From an uncultured Oscillospiraceae bacterium (GTDB lineage: Bacteria > Bacillota > Clostridia > Oscillospirales > Ruminococcaceae), in the NCBI GenBank assembly GCA_934527255.1, contig CAKTAM010000085.1:1-7953 (forward strand): a stretch of DNA of 7,953 bases. The letters run 5' to 3'. A program made the translations under genes and the position numbers. Of this stretch, positions 6,509 to 7,953 are shown piece by piece. The notes under the pieces were generated by a model. That model did not search any database. It was not told the origin of the DNA and was given only the letters and a program-made list of their open reading frames with translations. Within the stretch, counting starts at the first letter, position 1. Every line of letters begins with the position of its first letter.

Positions 6509-6540
6509 CACCGGCCGGGCCTGCCGGCGGTGAACGGAGG
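6509..6540 (+). promoter_or_regulatory. lysS leader hairpin next to the Shine-Dalgarno
   Basis: CACCGGCCGG (6509-6518) pairs with CCGGCGGTG (6524-6532) with one bulged G and a GCCTG loop. It ends three bases before the Shine-Dalgarno GGAGG (6536-6540), which lies 7 nt before the ATG. It could affect ribosome access or RNA stability; this is inference. Confidence 0.5.
6511..6524. repeat. GC-rich palindromic element, copy 2
   Basis: An exact copy of the 14-mer CCGGCCGGGCCTGC found at 5394-5407, followed directly by CGGCGG. It forms most of the lysS leader hairpin. See copy 1 for the chance-match caveat. Confidence 0.4.
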
Positions 6541-6547
6541 AAAGAAC

Positions 6548-7953
6548 ATGGCACAGGAAAACCGCCAGCCGGCGCAGCAGCCGGAGGTGAGCATCAACGA
6601 GCTGATGCGGGTACGCCGGGAAAAGCTGGCTGAGCTGCAGTCGTCGGGCAATGACCCGTTTGTGCAGACAAGCTATCCCGTAAAGGATCATGCCGCCGAG
6701 GTCAAGGCATCCTTTGTCGATAAGGCCGAGGGCGATGAAACGCCCGGCCGCATGGTCAGCATGGCGGGTCGTATTATGACCAAGCGAGGCATGGGCAAGG
6801 CGGGCTTCTGCGATCTGCAGGATGGCACCGGCCGCATTCAGCTGTATGTCCGCAAGGATCTGCTGGGCGACGAAAGCTATGCCGCTTTCCGCAAGTTTGA
6901 TATCGGCGATATCGTTGGCCTTACAGGCGAGGTGTTCCGCACTCACGCCGGTGAAATTTCCATCAAGGTGCACACCATTACGCTGCTCAGCAAAAGCCTG
7001 CTGCCGCTGCCGGACAAGTGGAGCGGCCTGAAAGATGTGGACACCCGCTACCGCCAGCGCTATCTGGATCTCATCGTCAACCCGGAGGTCAAGGATACTT
7101 TTGTCAAGCGCAGCCGCATCCTCAGCGAAATTCGCGCGTATCTGGATGAAAAGGGCTTCCTGGAGGTAGATACCCCCATTCTGGTTCCGCTGGAGATCGG
7201 CGCCTCGGCACGCCCCTTTGTCACGCACCACAATACGCTGGATATGGATATGTATCTGCGCATTGAGACCGAGCTTTACCTCAAGCGGCTGATCGTCGGC
7301 GGAATGGATCGCGTTTATGAGGTGGGGCGCATCTTCCGCAACGAGGGCATGGATCCCCGTCACAACCCCGAGTTTACCACGGTGGAGCTGTATCAGGCCT
7401 ATACCGATTACAAGGGCATGATGGATCTGGTGGAGGAGCTGTATATCCGTCTGGCCGACCGCATCTGCGGCAGCACCGTTATTCCCTATCAGGGCAAGCA
7501 GATCGATCTGGGCCATTGGGAGCGTCTGACCATGGTCGAGGCCGTCAAGAAGTATGCCGGGGTCGATTATGCCGACTGGGCCACGGACGCCGATGCCCGC
7601 GCTGCGGCGGCCGCAAAAAATGTAGAGGTGCCCGCCGACGCCACCAAGGGTATCGTGCTGGCCGAGCTGTTTGATGCTTATGTCGAGGAACAGCTGATCC
7701 AGCCCACCTTCATTTATGATTACCCGGTGGAAAACAGCCCGCTGGCCAAGCGCAAGCCCAACGACCCCGCCTTTACTGAGCGCTTTGAATACTTCATCAA
7801 TGCGACCGAGTTCGGCAATGCATTCAGCGAGCTGAACGACCCCATCGACCAGAAGGAGCGCTTTGAGCGTCAGGTGGCCGCCAAGCGTGCGGAGGAGCCG
7901 AACACCCGCGCCGAGGTGGATTACGACTATGTGACGGCGCTGGAATACGGCCT
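6548..7953 (+). CDS. lysS: Lysyl-tRNA synthetase, class II (3' end beyond the window)
   Basis: LysS charges tRNA-Lys with lysine using ATP. The window holds 468 codons plus two bases with no stop. An OB-fold anticodon-binding domain (about 70-160) includes VSMAGRIMTKRGMGKAGF and DGTGRIQLY. The class IIb catalytic core begins near 178 with RYRQRYLDLI (motif 1 region), then A219-S-A-R-P-F224, MYLRIETELYLKRL and motif 2 F263-R-N-E-G-M-D-P-R-H-N-P-E-F276. GNAFSELNDP and a DYDYVTALEYGL tail follow, the latter just before where motif 3 (GxGxGxDR) should lie, so roughly the last 30-40 residues or more are missing. The ATG at 6548 has GGAGG 7 nt upstream. Compared with E. coli and B. subtilis LysS, the GG before the A-S/A-A-R-P-F block reads I-G, and RIAxEL reads RIETEL. 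These look like lineage variants, not damage. Confidence 0.96.
   Translation, partial: MAQENRQPAQQPEVSINELMRVRREKLAELQSSGNDPFVQTSYPVKDHAAEVKASFVDKAEGDETPGRMVSMAGRIMTKRGMGKAGFCDLQDGTGRIQLYVRKDLLGDESYAAFRKFDIGDIVGLTGEVFRTHAGEISIKVHTITLLSKSLLPLPDKWSGLKDVDTRYRQRYLDLIVNPEVKDTFVKRSRILSEIRAYLDEKGFLEVDTPILVPLEIGASARPFVTHHNTLDMDMYLRIETELYLKRLIVGGMDRVYEVGRIFRNEGMDPRHNPEFTTVELYQAYTDYKGMMDLVEELYIRLADRICGSTVIPYQGKQIDLGHWERLTMVEAVKKYAGVDYADWATDADARAAAAAKNVEVPADATKGIVLAELFDAYVEEQLIQPTFIYDYPVENSPLAKRKPNDPAFTERFEYFINATEFGNAFSELNDPIDQKERFERQVAAKRAEEPNTRAEVDYDYVTALEYG

Noticed and set aside
6474..6547. A T-box or lysine riboswitch controlling lysS
   Set aside because: The leader is only about 68 nt and has no T-box core sequence or terminator/antiterminator pair.
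6080..7516. A 478-codon minus-strand open frame across greA and lysS
   Set aside because: It crosses two conserved + strand genes, a terminator and a promoter, and shows no recognisable motif.
1..7953. CRISPR array, insertion sequence, tRNA or rRNA
   Set aside because: No regularly spaced repeats, no transposase or terminal inverted repeats, and no TTCGA-type T-loop within a cloverleaf or rRNA-like sequence were seen.

Overview
This is a GC-rich window with Gram-positive signals: strong AGGAGG-type Shine-Dalgarno sites, consensus sigma-A promoters and hairpin/T-run terminators. The proteins look like those of Clostridia. Together these suggest a high-GC member of the Oscillospiraceae/Ruminococcaceae (Gemmiger, Subdoligranulum or Faecalibacterium type). 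That placement is inference from protein style and composition, not a database match. All four genes are on the + strand. Each of the last three has its own likely promoter, and the first three each end in a terminator, so they look mostly monocistronic.

Region 1 (1-2800) is a 906-residue membrane protein. About 345 N-terminal residues are low-complexity and rich in Ala, Pro, Glu and Gln. They are followed by eight predicted membrane segments and two soluble blocks laid out like a heavy-metal (P1B) P-type ATPase. The phosphorylated Asp of DKTGT, the CPC motif, the N-domain HP motif and the GDGxND hinge are all missing or altered, so it looks like a pseudo-ATPase. This is the most unusual object in the window. 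A long hairpin with a TTCG loop terminates it.

Region 2 (2801-3284) is a non-coding stretch with several GC-rich hairpins and short direct repeats. It passes into an AT-rich promoter island. Region 3 (3285-5465) is an EF-G-like translational GTPase of the EF-G2 type. It has a full set of EF-G domains, but the catalytic His of switch II and the Asn of NKxD are replaced. A strong terminator follows.

Region 4 (5466-6298) has a textbook promoter (TTGACA, 17 bp, TATAAT with extended -10), a leader of about 175 nt, greA and a terminator. Region 5 (6299-7953) has a near-consensus promoter, a short leader with a hairpin just ahead of the Shine-Dalgarno site, and lysS, which runs off the window before motif 3.

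Three of the genes belong to information processing: ribosome translocation or a related ribosome function, rescue of backtracked RNA polymerase, and tRNA-Lys charging. The pseudo-P-type ATPase has no evident functional link to them. I saw no mobile element, CRISPR array, rRNA or tRNA.
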